A stretch of DNA of 64,000 bases from an uncultured Nitrosospira sp. (GCA_900696515.1 CAADGK010000098.1:1-64000), one strand, 5' to 3'. Positions 1 through 12,222 are shown, counted from the stretch's first letter. Program-made: numbers and translations. The notes: a model not told the origin generated them from the sequence alone.

Positions 1-1642
<1,642 letters not shown>

Positions 1643-1673
1643 TGGCCCCTTGCACTGCACTCCACCGAACTCC

Positions 1674-3119
1674 ATGAACAGGACGGCGTGGCCTCCTCTC
1701 GTCCATCGCGTTGTTCGAACCGTTCGATCCAAACACCTGTTTCAACCGGGACAACGTCTATTGGTCGCGATCTCAGGCGGTCCGGATTCTGTCGCGTTGT
1801 TGTCGATCCTGCACCGGCTCCACGCGCAATGGAATCTGACGCTGACGGCCGTCCATTGTAATTACGGGTTACGAGGGGCTGAGTCAGAGGAAGACCAACG
1901 GTGCGTCGAAACGTTGTGCCACGGTCTGGCGGTTCCCCTCCATGTCCGCGCGGTACGACTTCGCACTCATGGTCGTCCCACCTCCATCCAGGCCGAAGCA
2001 CGTGACGTTCGCTATCGGGTGATGCATGAGATTGCGAACCTGTGCGGAGCGGATCGCATTGCCGTCGGTCATACGGCCGACGACCAGGCGGAGACGGTTT
2101 TATTATGGATGCTTCGAGGGGCAGGGTTGGCCGGTCTTTCCGGTATGCCGGCCGTCCGCGACGATGCCGTGGTACGACCGTTGTATGAAACGACGCGGCG
2201 GGAGATCCTGACGTATCTGCGCACGGCAGGCCTGTCCTATCGTGAAGATTCGAGCAATGCCAAGCCGCTCTACCTGCGAAATCGAGTCAGGCAAGAACTC
2301 ATCCCACTTCTCACGCAGTTGGTTCCATCCAGCGTCGAGGGACTCTGCAGACTCGCCGATCTCTGCCGGACCGATGATCGCTATCTGGACCAGGACGTGG
2401 CGGCCCGCACGGCTTCTGCCGTGAAATGGGACCGGACCGGATCCTGGACGCTCGATCGTCGGGTTTTCCTGGAACTTCCTCTGCCGCTCCAACGGCGCTG
2501 TCTTCGACTCCTGCTTCGGCACGCTGATGCGCAACAGCGCCCCTTCGGCCTTCGCACGATCGACCATATGATTCATCTCGCATCACTCCCGAAGTCCTGG
2601 TCACGACTGAGGCTCAAGGCAGGGCACGTGGTCGTCACGAGAGAAGCTCTACGCTTTCTTCCGTTTCCGGCAAGGGGGGACGGTCATCAGCAGCCGAGCG
2701 AAAACCTCACCCCTCGGGCTTCCTTCCCGGTTCCCGGAGAAGTCATATGGTCTGGAACAGGGCAGCGACTTCATGTACAACTACAGGAATACGACGGCCG
2801 ACAGGTTTCACCGGGGCGAGAACAAATTCTCGTCGATGCCGACCGAATCTCTCTCCCGTTGACGGTTCGGAGGTGGTTGCCCGGCGATCGCTTTTGTCCC
2901 CGCGGCATGGGAGGACACTCAAAAAAAGTGCAGGATTTTTTCACCGATATGAAAATACCGTTGGAAGCCCGATCTCGTATTCCACTGGTCGTGGCTCCCG
3001 AAGGCATCCTCTGGATCGTTGGGTATCGGGAAGACGAACGGTGGGTGCCGACGTCCTCGACGGTACGCTGCCTGGTCCTCGCGGCAGATCCTCCACCTCT
3101 CGCAGAAGGAACCGACTAA
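1674..3119 (+). CDS. tilS: tRNA(Ile)-lysidine synthetase
   Basis: TilS uses ATP and lysine to convert the wobble cytidine of the CAU-anticodon tRNA-Ile to lysidine, allowing AUA decoding. The product is 481 residues. The PP-loop ATP-pyrophosphatase motif SGGPDS is at 34-39, followed by NYGLRGAESEED and GHTADDQAETVLLWML, both characteristic of the catalytic domain. The C-terminal TilS domain is recognisable in RRWLPGDRFCPRGMGG and the following KKVQDFFTDMKIP. The ATG at 1674 follows the ribF stop by about 30 bases and puts the PP-loop at the usual distance from the N terminus. It is one base from hpt, as in the widespread tilS-hpt-ftsH arrangement. Confidence 0.94.
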   Translation: MNRTAWPPLVHRVVRTVRSKHLFQPGQRLLVAISGGPDSVALLSILHRLHAQWNLTLTAVHCNYGLRGAESEEDQRCVETLCHGLAVPLHVRAVRLRTHGRPTSIQAEARDVRYRVMHEIANLCGADRIAVGHTADDQAETVLLWMLRGAGLAGLSGMPAVRDDAVVRPLYETTRREILTYLRTAGLSYREDSSNAKPLYLRNRVRQELIPLLTQLVPSSVEGLCRLADLCRTDDRYLDQDVAARTASAVKWDRTGSWTLDRRVFLELPLPLQRRCLRLLLRHADAQQRPFGLRTIDHMIHLASLPKSWSRLRLKAGHVVVTREALRFLPFPARGDGHQQPSENLTPRASFPVPGEVIWSGTGQRLHVQLQEYDGRQVSPGREQILVDADRISLPLTVRRWLPGDRFCPRGMGGHSKKVQDFFTDMKIPLEARSRIPLVVAPEGILWIVGYREDERWVPTSSTVRCLVLAADPPPLAEGTD

Positions 3120-3120
3120 G

Positions 3121-3663
3121 ATGGAACGCATGTTTGGACGTCCGATCATCACCCAGGAGCAAATGCGTGGCCGGATCCGCGAGTTGGGACGGCAGATCAG
3201 TGCCGACTATGCCGGGAAAGATCTCGTGTTGGTCGGAGTCTTGAAGGGTGCCTATGCGTTCTTTGCCGACCTCGCACGAGCCATTCGAATTCCCGTGCGA
3301 GTGGATTTCATTGTCGTAACCAGTTACGGAACAGGCGCCAAGACATCGGGAAAAGTGAAGTTGGTCACGGAGCTGACAGAACAGATCAAAAACAAAGACG
3401 TGCTGCTGGTTGAGGACATCGTCGATTCAGGATTGACGGTTCAATATCTGATGAAGACATTGGCCAAGCGAAAACCGAAGAGCGTCAATGTCTGCACGTT
3501 ATTGAGCAAACCAGAGCGTCGCGTCGTCGACGTGCACGTCCGATATACCGGGTTCACAATTCCCGATCAGTATGTGATCGGATATGGGCTTGACTATCAG
3601 CAGAAGTATCGTAACCTTCCCTATCTCGCGGTGCTCGATCAGTCGAGTGAACACGATGCGTAG
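3121..3663 (+). CDS. hpt: Hypoxanthine phosphoribosyltransferase
   Basis: This salvage enzyme converts hypoxanthine or guanine plus PRPP to IMP or GMP. The 180-residue length is normal. The PRPP-binding loop VLLVEDIVDSGLT is at 95-107, LVGVLKGAYAF at 37-47 matches the pyrophosphate-binding region, and FTIPDQYVIGYGLDY near the C terminus matches the purine-base pocket and family end. The ATG at 3121 is one base after the tilS stop, so the two are almost certainly co-transcribed and possibly coupled. An in-frame start at 3019 would extend into tilS and adds unrelated residues. Substrate preference cannot be read from sequence alone. Confidence 0.94.
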   Translation: MERMFGRPIITQEQMRGRIRELGRQISADYAGKDLVLVGVLKGAYAFFADLARAIRIPVRVDFIVVTSYGTGAKTSGKVKLVTELTEQIKNKDVLLVEDIVDSGLTVQYLMKTLAKRKPKSVNVCTLLSKPERRVVDVHVRYTGFTIPDQYVIGYGLDYQQKYRNLPYLAVLDQSSEHDA

Positions 3664-3680
3664 CATTTTCTCACGAGCTG

Positions 3681-3709
3681 TTGTCAATATGGACGAGCGT
3701 GTGTTAACA
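3681..3709 (+). promoter_or_regulatory. Candidate sigma-70-type promoter upstream of ftsH
   Basis: TTGTCA (3681-3686) and TTAACA (3704-3709) are separated by 17 bases in the 99-base gap between hpt and ftsH. The -35 box is a good match and the -10 box only moderate. It would give ftsH its own transcript besides read-through from tilS-hpt. By-eye motif only. Confidence 0.4.
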
Positions 3710-3762
3710 TCACCGCAATTCCCAAACACTTTCCATCCAACGTTATCGCCAAGGAGAACTGG

Positions 3763-5574
3763 ATGAATTCCCGGGTCAAGAACCTGCTTTTCTGGGTCGT
3801 GGTCGGCTTGTTCATGATTCTCCTGTTTAACTTGTTCAGCGTTCCGACGCATGCGCCGGAAGAAGAAGTTATCTTCAGCGACTTCATGTCGAAGCTCGAT
3901 AAAGGTGATTTTGAAAAAGTCATCATCAAAGGCAACCACATCAGCGGAGTGTTGAAGGATAAGACTCGCATCCGGACCTACTCCGCCGACTATCCGGACT
4001 TCGTGAAGGTACTGCGGGAGAAAGAGGTGCAGATCGAAGTCAAACCGCCGGACGAGAGCCCCTGGTACATCACGTTTCTCGTCACATGGGGTCCGTTTAT
4101 CCTTTTCCTCGGCCTCTGGTTTTTCCTCATGCGTCAGATGCAAATCGGGGGAAACAAGGCGCTCTCGTTCGGCAAGAGCCGTGCGCGAATGCTGACGGAG
4201 GAACGAAAGAAGGTCACCTTCTCCGATGTTGCGGGCGTGGATGAGGCAAAAGAAGAGGTGCTCGAGATCATCGAGTTCTTGAAAGATCCCAGAAAGTTTC
4301 AAAAACTCGGCGGACGTATCCCGAAAGGGGTGCTGGTCGTCGGCCCCCCCGGAACAGGCAAGACCCTCCTGGCCAAAGCGATCGCCGGAGAGGCTGGGGT
4401 GCCGTTCTTCAGCATCAGCGGGTCCGATTTCGTCGAAATGTTCGTCGGGGTAGGAGCTTCACGCGTACGCGATCTTTTTGAGCAAGGGAAAAAACACGCC
4501 CCTTGCATCATTTTCATCGACGAAATCGATGCCGTCGGCCGCCTGCGCGGCGCAGGTCTTGGCGGGGGACATGACGAACGGGAACAAACGCTCAATCAAT
4601 TGCTGGTTGAAATGGACGGGTTCGACACGACCGAAGGAGTGATTTTGGTCGCGGCGACCAACCGCCCGGATGTGCTCGACCCGGCCTTGTTGCGACCGGG
4701 CCGCTTCGACCGCCAGGTCGTCGTGAATCGACCGGATCTCAAAGGCCGCTCTGAAATCCTGAAGGTTCATACGAAAAAGGTGCCCATCTCAGGAAATGTC
4801 GAGTTGGAAAAGATTGCCCGGGGGACCCCTGGATTTTCCGGCGCTGACCTTGAGAATCTCGTCAATGAAGCGGCCTTATGGGCCGCCCGTCAAAACAAGA
4901 AAGAAGTCGAGAACATCGATTTCGAGATGGCGAAAGACAAGGTCATGATGGGTGCGGAACGGAAGAGCATGATTCTGACCGACGAGGAAAAGCGCATCAC
5001 GGCCTATCATGAAGCGGGACACGCCTTGATGGCCAAGCTTCTCCCGGGCACCGATCCGGTCCATAAAGTCACCATTATTCCACGAGGACGGGCGCTCGGT
5101 GTCACGATGCAACTGCCGACCGATGACCGGCATAACTATTCCAAGGAGTTTCTCTATAATACTTTGGCCATTCTGATGGGCGGACGTGTCGCCGAGGAAC
5201 TGGTCTTTCAGCATGTCACGACGGGAGCAGGGAACGATCTGGAACGTGCCACCGATCTGGCGCGCAAGATGGTCTGCGAATGGGGCATGAGTGAAAAGTT
5301 GGGACCCTTGACCTTTGGACAGAAGGAAGACTCCGTGTTTCTTGGCCGGGACTTCGCAACGAAGCGGGATGTCAGCGATCAAGTGGCGCTTGAGATCGAC
5401 CTTGAGATCAAGCGTTTTGTCACGGAAAACTATGAACGCGCCCGCCGTGTCCTGACCGAACAAATGACGAGTCTCAAAGCCTTGGCGGAGGCCCTGCTTG
5501 AAAAAGAAGTGTTGGACGCCCCGGAAATCGATCAGATTTTGTTGCAATCTTCCTCCCAAACTGTTCCTGCCTAA
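3763..5574 (+). CDS. ftsH: ATP-dependent zinc metalloprotease FtsH
   Basis: FtsH is a hexameric inner-membrane AAA+ protease that degrades misassembled membrane proteins and short-lived regulators. The 603-residue product has a transmembrane segment at about 7-25, a periplasmic domain, and a second transmembrane segment at about 103-123. The AAA module has Walker A GPPGTGKT at 194-201, Walker B IIFIDE at 249-254, and the second region of homology [19 protein letters not shown]. The protease domain has the zinc motif HEAGH at 416-420 and the third-ligand region [10 protein letters not shown]. All catalytic residues are intact. The ATG at 3763 follows an AAGGAG ribosome-binding site. It is followed by a hairpin and then folP, matching known ftsH-folP-glmM synteny. 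Confidence 0.97.
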   Translation: MNSRVKNLLFWVVVGLFMILLFNLFSVPTHAPEEEVIFSDFMSKLDKGDFEKVIIKGNHISGVLKDKTRIRTYSADYPDFVKVLREKEVQIEVKPPDESPWYITFLVTWGPFILFLGLWFFLMRQMQIGGNKALSFGKSRARMLTEERKKVTFSDVAGVDEAKEEVLEIIEFLKDPRKFQKLGGRIPKGVLVVGPPGTGKTLLAKAIAGEAGVPFFSISGSDFVEMFVGVGASRVRDLFEQGKKHAPCIIFIDEIDAVGRLRGAGLGGGHDEREQTLNQLLVEMDGFDTTEGVILVAATNRPDVLDPALLRPGRFDRQVVVNRPDLKGRSEILKVHTKKVPISGNVELEKIARGTPGFSGADLENLVNEAALWAARQNKKEVENIDFEMAKDKVMMGAERKSMILTDEEKRITAYHEAGHALMAKLLPGTDPVHKVTIIPRGRALGVTMQLPTDDRHNYSKEFLYNTLAILMGGRVAEELVFQHVTTGAGNDLERATDLARKMVCEWGMSEKLGPLTFGQKEDSVFLGRDFATKRDVSDQVALEIDLEIKRFVTENYERARRVLTEQMTSLKALAEALLEKEVLDAPEIDQILLQSSSQTVPA

Positions 5575-5585
5575 CCCTATGTACG

Positions 5586-5613
5586 GCACGGCTCCCCACG
5601 GAGGGAGCCGTGC
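5586..5613 (+). terminator. Stem-loop downstream of ftsH
   Basis: An 11-bp perfect inverted repeat, GCACGGCTCCC (5586-5596) and GGGAGCCGTGC (5603-5613), with a 6-base loop begins about 11 bases after the ftsH stop. The stem is strong but the tract after it (TTGTACG) is not U-rich, so it may be an imperfect intrinsic terminator or an mRNA 3'-end stabiliser. Confidence 0.6.
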
Positions 5614-5702
5614 TTGTACGAACCGGCATATAGCTGCTGAGCATGGGCTCAGTTCGATATCCTTCCCTGCTGACAGACGTCCGGAATGTCGGGTGACAAG
5701 CG

Positions 5703-6605
5703 GTGGTATCGTTGCAACAGACTTCCACACAACCCTCTCCCTCTGAAGATTGGTTGTCGGCCAAGAGCCGCATAGTGGATTGCCGGACTCGCCCGCTCAT
5801 CATGGGCGTGGTGAATGTCACAGCAGATTCGTTTTACGATGGGGGACGCTATCTCAAACCTGAACGGGCGATTGCACACGCAATGGACCTTGTTGCACAG
5901 GGCGCCGATCTGATCGATATCGGCGGGGAGTCAACCAGACCCGGGTCGCATCCCGTCGGCGAGCAGGATGAGTTGGACCGTGTACTCCCGGTCATCAGAG
6001 AGTTGGCGGGCCTGGTCTCAATTCCGATTTCCATCGATACCACAAAGTCACGCGTCGCACAGTGCGCCTTGGATCATGGCGCCTCGATCATCAATGATGT
6101 GAGCGCACTGCGCCGGGACCCGGCCATGGCCTCGGTGATTGCACACTCAGGCGCCGCCGTGGTCCTGATGCATATGCAAGGAACGCCTCAAACCATGCAG
6201 CTCGCACCGAGCTATGCAGATGTACGCAGCGAGGTCGTGCGGTTTCTTGAAGAGCGTATGCAACATGCCCTGAATGCGGGGATTGCTCGAACGAATATCA
6301 TCCTTGATCCAGGATTTGGTTTTGGTAAGCTGGAGTTCCATAACCTTGAACTGCTTCGCGGGCTGTCGTCGTTGACGACGTTGAATCGCCCGCTGCTCGT
6401 CGGGCTTTCACGGAAGGCGTTTATCGGAACGATCGTCAAGAAAACAGTCGAACATCGGGCATGGGGAACGGCGGCCGCCGTTGCATTGGCCGTGAATCGT
6501 GGCGCTCGAATACTCCGCGTGCACGATGTTGCGATGATGAGGGATGTCGCCACGGTCGCCGCGGCAGCAAGCCATGGCTGGCCGTCAAACGGAGAGGGAA
6601 GATAA
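5703..6605 (+). CDS. folP: Dihydropteroate synthase
   Basis: FolP joins p-aminobenzoate to hydroxymethyl-dihydropterin diphosphate, giving dihydropteroate in folate synthesis; it is the sulfonamide target. Family motifs are clear: [16 protein letters not shown] near the N terminus, [11 protein letters not shown] (pterin/diphosphate loops), [31 protein letters not shown] and GLSRKAFIG. The GTG start at 5703 gives 300 residues, slightly longer than usual, and has no strong ribosome-binding site; later in-frame TTG or GTG codons within the first 30 codons are possible. The last base of the TAA is the first base of the glmM ATG, so the two are likely coupled. Confidence 0.94.
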   Translation: MVSLQQTSTQPSPSEDWLSAKSRIVDCRTRPLIMGVVNVTADSFYDGGRYLKPERAIAHAMDLVAQGADLIDIGGESTRPGSHPVGEQDELDRVLPVIRELAGLVSIPISIDTTKSRVAQCALDHGASIINDVSALRRDPAMASVIAHSGAAVVLMHMQGTPQTMQLAPSYADVRSEVVRFLEERMQHALNAGIARTNIILDPGFGFGKLEFHNLELLRGLSSLTTLNRPLLVGLSRKAFIGTIVKKTVEHRAWGTAAAVALAVNRGARILRVHDVAMMRDVATVAAAASHGWPSNGEGR

Positions 6606-7954
6606 TGCGCAGATTATTCGGAACGGACGGTGTGCGTGGTGTCGCCAACCTTGATCCGATGACGAGTGAAACGGCGATGCAGCTGGGGCGCGCCGCCGCG
6701 CATATTTTCATGCGGCGGGCGGGACGTCACCAGATCGTCATCGGCAAAGACACGAGAATTTCAGGCTATATGCTCGAATCCGCCCTGACGGCCGGAATCT
6801 GCTCCATGGGGGTCGATGTCCTCCTGGTAGGGCCGATGCCGACACCGGCCATTGCCTTTTTGACCAGAAGTCTCCGTGCCGATGCGGGCGTCGTCATCTC
6901 TGCGTCGCACAACCCCTACCAGGATAACGGCATTAAGTTCTTCTCGGGCGATGGGTTCAAACTTCCCGATGAGGTCGAGGCTCGTATCGAGGAACTCATC
7001 GTGTCCAACAAGATCAGCCACCTGAGGCCGACCGCCGATCTTATCGGGAAAGCGTATCGGATCGACGACGCAGACGGACGATACATTGAATTCGCCAAAC
7101 GGTCCCTGCCGAAGGATCTGGATTTCCAGGGGATCACACTGGTCGTGGACTGTGCCAACGGCGCGGGATATAAAGTGGCCCCGACCGTCTTGAGAGAGTT
7201 GGGAGCCACCGTCGAGGTCATCGGAAACAAACCGAACGGCATGAATATCAACAGCGGGTGCGGCGCCGTCCACCCTGCACTCTTGCAAGAGGCCGTTCGT
7301 CTGCACAAAGCTGATCTGGGCATCGCGCTGGACGGAGACGCCGACCGTGCCATTTTTGTCTGTGAACAGGGAAACGTGATCGATGGAGACCATGTCATGG
7401 CGGCGCTCGGCCTTGATCTCCACCGACATGGTCTGCTTGCCAACCGCACGCTGGTCGGGACGGTCATGAGTAATTTTGGTCTGGAGTTGTCGATGGCCAA
7501 GGCCGGGATCACATTGGTCCGCACACCGGTCGGGGATCGATACCTGCTCGAGCGGATGTTGGCCGAGGGACATAACTTCGGCGGTGAACAGTCCGGGCAT
7601 TTCATTTTTCTCGATCACAATACCACCGGAGACGGACTGATCTCCGCCCTGCAAATCTTGTCGTTGATGAAGCGGAGCAAGAAGCCGTTGTCCGAACTGG
7701 CCCAAGCAATGACGGCGGTGCCGCAGATCTTGGTCAATCTTCAGGTCAAACGGAAGCCGGTCTTGGAGTCGATTCCCGAGATTGACCGGGCCATTCAAGA
7801 CAATAACCGGCGTCTCAATGGAAGCGGTCGTGTGCTCATTCGTTACTCCGGAACCGAACCGTTGTTACGAATCATGGTCGAAGGCGAGCACGCGTCGGTC
7901 GTCAAGGAGGTCGCCGATGACCTGGCCCGAGTGGTGCGGGAACATATCGGTTGA
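6605..7954 (+). CDS. glmM: Phosphoglucosamine mutase
   Basis: GlmM interconverts glucosamine-6-phosphate and glucosamine-1-phosphate on the route to UDP-GlcNAc, feeding peptidoglycan and LPS. The product is 449 residues. The phosphorylated active serine is Ser101 in ISASHNP (98-104), the magnesium loop DGDADR is at 243-248, GGEQSGH forms the sugar-binding loop, and RYSGTEP is the C-terminal phosphate-binding loop. The start [12 protein letters not shown] is typical of the family and fixes the ATG at 6605, overlapping the folP stop by one base. Confidence 0.96.
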   Translation: MRRLFGTDGVRGVANLDPMTSETAMQLGRAAAHIFMRRAGRHQIVIGKDTRISGYMLESALTAGICSMGVDVLLVGPMPTPAIAFLTRSLRADAGVVISASHNPYQDNGIKFFSGDGFKLPDEVEARIEELIVSNKISHLRPTADLIGKAYRIDDADGRYIEFAKRSLPKDLDFQGITLVVDCANGAGYKVAPTVLRELGATVEVIGNKPNGMNINSGCGAVHPALLQEAVRLHKADLGIALDGDADRAIFVCEQGNVIDGDHVMAALGLDLHRHGLLANRTLVGTVMSNFGLELSMAKAGITLVRTPVGDRYLLERMLAEGHNFGGEQSGHFIFLDHNTTGDGLISALQILSLMKRSKKPLSELAQAMTAVPQILVNLQVKRKPVLESIPEIDRAIQDNNRRLNGSGRVLIRYSGTEPLLRIMVEGEHASVVKEVADDLARVVREHIG

Positions 7955-7981
7955 GCGTGTCCACGTGCATGAAGAACGCTC

Positions 7982-10495
7982 ATGCTGCCATCCCTAGCCG
8001 TTGCAGTTCTCATCGGACTCCTGTGCGGATCTCAGGTTCCCTTTTTCCCCTTCTCTGTCGTGAGCGCCCTTGTTGCGATGGCCGTGGGAGTATCGCTCCT
8101 TGAGCGAACCGGCTATCTGAACCGACAATCCTCCCTGATCCTGTATCTGACCGTGTTGTCCGGCGTCATCTACTGGTCCATGACCACGGCGCCGCCCTCT
8201 CACCCCCCGTCGGCCGTAGCCCACCCTGTCGATGATGCGGTCATGACCGGTCGCGTGGTGGTCCCCGTTCAGCACGGACCAGGACGCCAGACCATCATTC
8301 TTCAGACCGACGATGGAACGAGACGTCTCCGCTTGGTATGGCGCAACCCCGGCCTCACCGTGCATCAGGGCGATCTGGTATCCGTCCATGGCCGCTACCG
8401 TCCTCCCAAGGGAGGGCTGAATCCGGATGGATTCGACTACGCCGGCTATCTTGAACATCACGGCATCGATCTCGTCGGCACGATCGCCGGACCCCAGGCC
8501 GTCACCATCTTGGAGTCCGGATCCGAGAGTCTGCGATGGCGCGCATGGAATCGGATCGACCGCTGGCGGACAAACATCCGGGAGGCGGCGACCCACAGCC
8601 TGCGTCAACCGGCATTAGGCATTGTGCTCGGGATGATCATCGGGGAACGGGGCTATATCGAGCAGGAGCTGCAAGACTGGTTCATGGCCACAGGAACGGT
8701 TCACTTGCTGTCGATCTCGGGATCCCATCTCGGGCTGGTTGCGGCAGTCGGCTATGGGCTCGTGCGATTCCTGATCGTACGGATGCCGACCATGATCGTC
8801 CTGACCATCACCAGAAGACTGACCATTTCACAGCTGGTGATTCTGTGCACCTGGCCCGCGGTCGCACTGTATACCCTCTTGGCCGGAGCCGAACTGGCAA
8901 CCGTCCGGTCACTCGTCATGATCACGATGGCGATGGCTGCGGTCTGGTTGGGCCGCGACCGGCATCTGAATCATGCCATGGCCGTCGCCTTGCTCCTGAT
9001 CGTGGGGCATGATCCCCGTGCCCTGTTCGATATTTCATTTCAACTCTCGTTTCTCTCCGTGTTCGTGATGATTCGGATGATCGGGCTCACCGCGTCATGG
9101 GACAAGGAACCCGGTCAGGGCGGAGAGAGCTGGGTGTCCCGTGCCGCGCGTTATGGGGGCAACGCGTTGTCGTTCAGCGCGGTCCTGACCGTCACGACCT
9201 TCCCGTTGGTCGCGTTCTATTTCAACCAGATTCCCTGGCTGGGTGTGTTGACGAATCTTGCCGCCATCCCGTTCACCGGGTTTATTCTGGTTCCATTGGG
9301 ACTCGGCCTGGCGATCGTGACCCTGCTGACGGGTGCCGATCTGTTGGTATGGGGAGATGGATTGGAGCATGCCTTTACCTGGTTGATAGATGGTGTGCAC
9401 TGGTTCGCCATGATTCCAGGAGCCCGCTGGCCCGTTCCCGCGCCGTCAGTCCCGGCCATGACGTTGTTTTATGCGGGAGCCCTGGTCGCGAGCGTGCAAA
9501 CCCTCTCGACACGATGGCGAACGGCAGGGGCCGGCTTGGCGCTCGCACTGATCGCGTGGTGGGTCATACCTCCAGGCCATCGAGGCGACGGGGATCACTG
9601 GCGTGTGACCTTCCTTGATGTGGGGCAGGGAGACAGTGCCTTCGTGGAACTGCCCGACGGGCAAACGGTGTTGATCGACGGTGGCGCGCGTCATGACCGG
9701 TTCGACATGGGACGAAGTGTGGTCGCACCCTTTCTCTGGAACCGGGGCATTTCACATATCGACCATGTGGTCGGCACACATCAACAACTGGATCATGTCG
9801 GCGGGTTGATCTGGATCCTCCGACATCTCTCCGTGGGACAGTTCTGGGACCAAGGGGTGGAACGACAGGAGCAATTCGTCACAGACCTGGCGTCTGCCCT
9901 CCGATCGCGTGACATTCCGAAACGAGCGGCCATGCAAGGGGAAGAGCTCTTAGGATCAGGTCCCTGCCGTCTCACCGTTCTCAACCCACAGGACGATGCA
10001 ACGCCGGCGGATGACCCGTCCGTTCATACGGGGACAGACCTGAACAATCGTTCCATCGTGTCTCGCCTGGACTGTGGCGCCCATTCCGTGCTCTTTGCCG
10101 CGGATATCGAGACCGGTGGACTCCACCGATTGCCGGAGGAGGGACACCGGCCGGTCACCGTCTTGAAGGTGCCGCACCACGGAGCGCGGAGCTCCCTGGA
10201 CCAAGAGTGGATCCGGCAGATTCATCCACAATTTGCCATCATTTCCGTGGGGGCCGCCAATCCGTATGGACACCCGGCTCCGGCCGTGATCCAGGCCTAT
10301 GAGGAGCAGGCGATCACACTCTATCGAACCGATCGTGATGGAGCGGTCTGGATCCAAGGCCGGTTATCCGGCAGCGACCTCACGGTGACCAGCATGCGCG
10401 AATTGGTGATCCGACCTGTCGATGTATGGGCTTGCCCCTGGCGGTGCGAGTACCGGAATTGGCAACGGGTACTCCTGTCCATTTCTTCACGTTAA
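7982..10495 (+). CDS. comEC: ComEC/Rec2-type DNA-uptake channel with metallo-hydrolase domain
   Basis: ComEC forms the inner-membrane channel for single-stranded DNA during natural transformation. The 837-residue protein has N-terminal transmembrane helices with a DUF4131-like OB region (to about 200), a central polytopic competence domain (about 210-500, including LSISGSHLGLVAA), and a C-terminal metallo-beta-lactamase-like domain from about 540 (LDVGQGDSAFVEL). The hydrolase metal motif is degenerate: His600-Gln-Gln602-Leu-Asp604-His605, where ComEC proteins usually have His, Asp or His at the third position. Later motifs KVPHHGARSS and SVGAANPYGHP are intact. It lies 27 bases after glmM. 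The pilT/pilU/pilA genes elsewhere in the window fit a role in competence, though this is not proof that the organism is transformable. Confidence 0.92.
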   Translation: MLPSLAVAVLIGLLCGSQVPFFPFSVVSALVAMAVGVSLLERTGYLNRQSSLILYLTVLSGVIYWSMTTAPPSHPPSAVAHPVDDAVMTGRVVVPVQHGPGRQTIILQTDDGTRRLRLVWRNPGLTVHQGDLVSVHGRYRPPKGGLNPDGFDYAGYLEHHGIDLVGTIAGPQAVTILESGSESLRWRAWNRIDRWRTNIREAATHSLRQPALGIVLGMIIGERGYIEQELQDWFMATGTVHLLSISGSHLGLVAAVGYGLVRFLIVRMPTMIVLTITRRLTISQLVILCTWPAVALYTLLAGAELATVRSLVMITMAMAAVWLGRDRHLNHAMAVALLLIVGHDPRALFDISFQLSFLSVFVMIRMIGLTASWDKEPGQGGESWVSRAARYGGNALSFSAVLTVTTFPLVAFYFNQIPWLGVLTNLAAIPFTGFILVPLGLGLAIVTLLTGADLLVWGDGLEHAFTWLIDGVHWFAMIPGARWPVPAPSVPAMTLFYAGALVASVQTLSTRWRTAGAGLALALIAWWVIPPGHRGDGDHWRVTFLDVGQGDSAFVELPDGQTVLIDGGARHDRFDMGRSVVAPFLWNRGISHIDHVVGTHQQLDHVGGLIWILRHLSVGQFWDQGVERQEQFVTDLASALRSRDIPKRAAMQGEELLGSGPCRLTVLNPQDDATPADDPSVHTGTDLNNRSIVSRLDCGAHSVLFAADIETGGLHRLPEEGHRPVTVLKVPHHGARSSLDQEWIRQIHPQFAIISVGAANPYGHPAPAVIQAYEEQAITLYRTDRDGAVWIQGRLSGSDLTVTSMRELVIRPVDVWACPWRCEYRNWQRVLLSISSR

Positions 10496-10720
10496 AGATG
10501 AAGAGCGAGAAGAATTGTCTGTAAACATAGGATGCTCACAAATGCTAATGTATTACTTTCATGATGTATAAATCGGGAATGGTAGGCGACGATCATGAAA
10601 CCTCCCGGAAGGGAGTCAGTCTGAGGTTCAGGTACGTTCGGCAATGAGTTTTGTATGGCCGCGACTCTCTGATCAAACAGGCCTTGCAGTTTTGTCCCAT
10701 TCTCGCTACAAAATGGCGTC

Positions 10721-11752
10721 ATGGTTCCCACGGTGGAATGGAACAACGGTGCCGTCCGTCTCCTGGACCAGAGCCGGCTACCTGGAGAGGTCGAGTTCCT
10801 GGACTGTCGAGACTACCGGACGGTCGCAGACGCGATCCGCACCTTGAAAGTTCGTGGAGCGCCGGCGATCGGCGTCACTGCCGCAATGGGCGTGGCCTTG
10901 GGCGCACAGGCTGTCCAGACCACCGACCCCGCCACATTGATGCACACAGTACTCACGATCTGCGATGAGCTGGCGGCGACCAGGCCGACCGCCGTTAATC
11001 TCTTCTGGGCGATTGAGCGTATGAAGCGGAAGCTGGAGTCGCTGAAGGGGCAGCCCGTCGCAGTGATCAAAGAGAGACTGTTTGCTGAGTCTCAGGCCAT
11101 ACTCGAAGAAGATATTTCGCTGTGCAAGACCATGGGGCGTCATGGAGCAGAGCTCATCCGGGACGGACAGACGATCCTCACACACTGCAACGCAGGCTCG
11201 CTCGCCACGGCAGGCTATGGAACGGCGCTGGGAGTCATTCGATCGGCATGGGAGCAGGGGAAGAAGATCACGGTGATTGCCGATGAAACTCGCCCGGTTC
11301 TTCAAGGGGCTCGACTCACCGCTTGGGAGCTCATGCAAGATCACATTCCCGTCACCCTGATCACGGACAATATGGCCGGGTCCCTCATGAGACAGGGGAA
11401 GATTCAGCTCTGCGTCGTCGGCGCCGATCGTATCGCTGCGAACGGAGATGTGGCCAACAAAATCGGAACGTACTCCGTGGCCGTCCTGGCGAAGGCGCAC
11501 AATATTCCATTCTATGTCGCGGCTCCCTATTCGACCATTGATCTCAATACGAAAACCGGAGAAGACATTCCCATCGAACAGCGCAGTGCATCAGAAGTCA
11601 CCACCATCCACGGCAGCCACCCTGTCGCCCCTCGCGATGTGACAGTCTATAACCCGGCCTTCGATGTCACACCGGCCGAACTCATTACAGGAATCATTAC
11701 CGAGCGCGGGGTCTTCAAGCCACACGAAATCAGCAGGCATTTCCTAAGCTGA
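10721..11752 (+). CDS. mtnA: S-methyl-5-thioribose-1-phosphate isomerase
   Basis: MtnA isomerises methylthioribose-1-phosphate to methylthioribulose-1-phosphate in methionine salvage; it belongs to the eIF2B-alpha/MtnA superfamily. The 343-residue protein has VRGAPAIGV (44-52), [18 protein letters not shown] with Cys156, [18 protein letters not shown], and [19 protein letters not shown] with catalytic Asp236, which distinguishes it from ribose-bisphosphate isomerases. No other methionine-salvage gene is nearby. The 225 bases upstream are AT-richer than the surroundings and contain a small CTCCC/GGGAG stem at about 10602-10615; I recognise no known riboswitch there. Confidence 0.93.
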   Translation: MVPTVEWNNGAVRLLDQSRLPGEVEFLDCRDYRTVADAIRTLKVRGAPAIGVTAAMGVALGAQAVQTTDPATLMHTVLTICDELAATRPTAVNLFWAIERMKRKLESLKGQPVAVIKERLFAESQAILEEDISLCKTMGRHGAELIRDGQTILTHCNAGSLATAGYGTALGVIRSAWEQGKKITVIADETRPVLQGARLTAWELMQDHIPVTLITDNMAGSLMRQGKIQLCVVGADRIAANGDVANKIGTYSVAVLAKAHNIPFYVAAPYSTIDLNTKTGEDIPIEQRSASEVTTIHGSHPVAPRDVTVYNPAFDVTPAELITGIITERGVFKPHEISRHFLS

Positions 11753-11799
11753 CCATAGCAGCAGCGCGCCGCCATGAGGTCGATCAATCAGATCGGCGT

Positions 11800-12222
11800 T
11801 TACTCCTTCCCGCAGATGGCCTGCCGTAACCCGTCATTGATCGTTCCCGGCTCAATTGCCACCCAATGACCTTCGCTCGGATAACTGCCTCCGCCGATGA
11901 TCTCACCCGTCCCCATGTGGCCATAAAAGTCCGTGGCTGACAACGTACGAAAGCGCCCCTCTTTACAATTCAATTGTTTGGTAAGTTGTGTCGAATAGAA
12001 GCGAGTCGGTGTTCGTCCTCCCTGCATCGCCTTCCAATCAATGAGGGTTGAAACCTCTACCATGTTGCCCTCTCGATGGACGGTAGCGGGATCAATGTAC
12101 GCCGTCTGCAAGGGATGGGACTGATACTGATCATGTAGTGCGACCCATTCCGCAAAGACAGGACCATCCATATGGAGCAGTATTGTCGCCGTGAGACAGA
12201 AGCTCACCCAATATATAAACAT
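11800..12222 (-). CDS. Small secreted protein, surface-adhesin-E-like
   Basis: A 140-residue protein with a hydrophobic N-terminal signal (about 1-24, ending near PVFA). The mature part has the layout of the small surface-adhesin-E-like family: an early W (EWVALHD), AYIDPATV, a LIDWKAMQGG segment, a YSTQLTKQLNCKEGRFR stretch with a Cys, and a C-terminal WVAIEPGTINDGLRQAICG with a second Cys. The two cysteines could form a disulfide in the periplasm. Function is unknown. It is convergent with mtnA (47-base gap) and lies 99 bases downstream of pyk on the same strand, so it may be a separate unit. The family assignment is by recognition and moderate. Confidence 0.7.
   Translation of the reverse strand: MFIYWVSFCLTATILLHMDGPVFAEWVALHDQYQSHPLQTAYIDPATVHREGNMVEVSTLIDWKAMQGGRTPTRFYSTQLTKQLNCKEGRFRTLSATDFYGHMGTGEIIGGGSYPSEGHWVAIEPGTINDGLRQAICGKE

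Noticed and set aside
3499-4302. 267-codon minus-strand ORF across the hpt-ftsH junction
   Set aside because: Runs antisense through two well-supported genes and a promoter-like gap; no domain.
6761-7798. 345-codon minus-strand ORF opposite glmM
   Set aside because: Shadow of glmM; third-position GC bias of a GC-rich gene keeps this frame open.
10590-10640. Possible SAM-type riboswitch in the mtnA leader
   Set aside because: A short CTCCC/GGGAG stem and a GATCATGAAACC string are suggestive, but the paired helices and core of known SAM riboswitches are absent.
10492-10746. 84-codon minus-strand ORF upstream of mtnA
   Set aside because: Covers the mtnA leader and start; no signal, domain or ribosome-binding site to support it.
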